DNA from: a bacterium
Lineage (GTDB): Bacteria; AUK180
Assembly (NCBI GenBank): GCA_030622125.1
Contig: JAUXGM010000129.1
Location: 1-6,388 of the forward strand
Direction: 5' to 3'
Length of the DNA: 6,388 nt
Shown: piece after piece, positions 5,801-6,388 of the stretch
Numbering within the stretch: the stretch's first letter is position 1
How the letters are laid out: each line of letters opens with the position of its first letter
Program-made: the position numbers and the translations under genes
The notes under the pieces: generated by a model
What the model saw: the letters and a program-made list of their open reading frames with translations, nothing else
The model's database searches: none
What the model was told of the DNA's origin: nothing

Positions 5801-6386
5801 CGCTCATTTTTCTGCCAAGTTCGAAGTAATGTTTCTCCTTTTCAGTGTTGCCAATTTTTTTATAGTAGATATAACACATTCCAATTTCGGTCATTGTATC
5901 TATGTCTTCTTTTTCAATTCCATTTATGATCTTTTCCATCCACCATTTATTTTCTTCAATATTTAGTTTTTTAAATTCATTAACAAGTGAATTAAATTTC
6001 CCTTTCTTATAGAGATGAAACACCTTCAACATATTTATAATATTTGTATCATTTTTATATTGTGAGATAAATTCCTTTTCTCTTTCCGGATCATCTATTT
6101 TTAATATTTGAAGATATTCGATAAGAACTTTTTTTTTCTCTTTGTTTTTTTTCTCTGCTTCCTCTGCGGTTGTAGATTCTTCGGCTGAAGCCTCAGAATG
6201 ACCGAAGGGGGCGTTCTCTGTGGTTACTTCTTCTGGTTTTTCTTCTATTTTCTCTTCTTCTGTTTTTCCTTCTTCACCAACCTCTAACCTCGAACCTCTA
6301 TCTTCTGTTTTTTCTTTACTTCCTACTTCTTCACTTCCTACTTCTTCACTTCCTACTTCTTCACTTCCTACTTCTTCACTAACCTC
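5784..6386 (-). CDS. Partial unknown protein: repeat-rich acidic linker plus helical C-terminal domain
   Basis: I do not recognise this protein. The frame is open from the right edge of the window to a TAG at 5784, giving 200 residues with the N-terminus missing; the ATG at 6032 is internal because the open frame continues 118 codons upstream of it. Visible residues 1-78 are a low-complexity acidic linker: four EEVGS repeats (4-23), an RGSRLEVGEEG stretch (30-40), and a segment around PFGHSEASAEES (60-71) encoded by a palindromic dispersed repeat. From about 79 comes a Lys/Glu-rich helix, then amphipathic helices that look like degenerate TPR units, such as MCYIYYKKIGNTEKEKHYFELGRKM near the end. 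The stop lies 17 bp inside the Memo gene, so the two are translationally coupled. The linker suggests a tether between an unseen N-terminal part, perhaps a membrane anchor, and the helical domain. Confidence 0.75.
   Translation of the reverse strand, partial: EVSEEVGSEEVGSEEVGSEEVGSKEKTEDRGSRLEVGEEGKTEEEKIEEKPEEVTTENAPFGHSEASAEESTTAEEAEKKNKEKKKVLIEYLQILKIDDPEREKEFISQYKNDTNIINMLKVFHLYKKGKFNSLVNEFKKLNIEENKWWMEKIINGIEKEDIDTMTEIGMCYIYYKKIGNTEKEKHYFELGRKMSDEKSN
6174..6213. repeat. REP-like palindromic dispersed repeat inside a coding region
   Basis: The plus strand reads AGATTCTTCGGCTGAAG then CCTCAGAATGACC and a G-rich tail. ATTCT (6176-6180) pairs with AGAAT (6195-6199), and GGCT (6183-6186) pairs with AGCC (6189-6192) around GA, leaving a two-base mismatch, so a stem of nine pairs can form. 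The GATTCTTC...AGAATGAC frame matches a repeat I know from spacers of many Bacteroidota and other genomes, though I could not search. It is much richer in GC than its surroundings and is translated in frame. Confidence 0.6.
6279..6299. repeat. Three tandem AACCTCT/AACCTCG heptamers
   Basis: AACCTCT (6279-6285), AACCTCG (6286-6292) and AACCTCT (6293-6299) run head to tail and are followed by A. A fourth copy, AACCTCT, is at 6381-6387 next to the window edge, so copies flank the 15-bp tandem array. In the coding strand they read as AGAGGTT units encoding part of the acidic linker. Confidence 0.65.
6318..6377. repeat. Four perfect 15-bp tandem repeats encoding EEVGS
   Basis: The unit ACTTCCTACTTCTTC is repeated exactly at 6318-6332, 6333-6347, 6348-6362 and 6363-6377; a fifth copy begins with ACT and then diverges into AACCTCTA. 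On the minus strand each unit encodes Glu-Glu-Val-Gly-Ser in frame. The copies are identical, even at third codon positions, which points to recent expansion or frequent slippage. Because the unit is a multiple of three, copy-number change alters linker length without breaking the frame. Confidence 0.9.
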
Positions 6387-6388
6387 TA

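Noticed and set aside
6030-6032. ATG at 6032 as the start of the right-edge gene
   Set aside because: The same frame is open for 118 further codons to the window edge with coherent coding content, so the ATG is internal and the gene is partial.
6279-6388. CRISPR array at the right edge
   Set aside because: The units are 7 and 15 bp, directly abutting, with no unique spacers and no cas genes, and the region is coding.

Overview
The window looks like chromosomal DNA from a low-GC bacterium (about one third GC by eye). The single-membrane-or-double question is not settled by the sequence, but three things point to an uncultured FCB-type lineage (Bacteroidota, Cloacimonadota or similar): a lipoprotein-type signal, a large DUF4175-like envelope protein, and several short dispersed-repeat families in spacers and linkers. 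I hold that placement loosely.

Layout. Positions 1-204 are a non-coding leader. It holds two AT-rich palindromes, a 9-bp-period AATCCGT repeat, and a good sigma70-type promoter whose -10 box lies in a perfect inverted repeat. Two genes follow on the plus strand with a 4-bp ATGA overlap: argF (ornithine carbamoyltransferase, 205-1134) and dtd (D-aminoacyl-tRNA deacylase, 1131-1562). After a 13-bp convergent gap, the rest of the window is one tightly packed minus-strand operon, read from the right edge leftward. It runs: a helical protein of unknown function with a repeat-rich acidic linker (5784-6386, 5' end outside the window); a Memo-family protein with a lipoprotein signal (4907-5800); an AMMECR1-domain protein (4350-4910); and a long membrane-anchored coiled-coil protein resembling the DUF4175 group (1576 to about 4353).

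How the genes work together. ArgF makes citrulline for arginine synthesis and Dtd removes D-amino acids mischarged on tRNA. They share a transcript without an obvious common pathway. In the minus operon every junction overlaps (17 bp, 4 bp, and a proposed ATAG overlap), so the four proteins are probably made by coupled translation. Memo and AMMECR1 are two of the three parts of the AmmeMemoRadiSam system, whose biochemical role is unknown. The radical SAM partner is not in this window.

Most notable observations. The DUF4175-like gene has no ATG/GTG/TTG codon where its conserved two-helix membrane anchor begins, and seems to start at ATA behind a good Shine-Dalgarno sequence. The Memo protein appears to be exported as a lipoprotein. 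Memo and AMMECR1 join at a run of ten A where a one-base slip would fuse them. Three different short-repeat families are stacked in frame within the linker of the right-edge gene.
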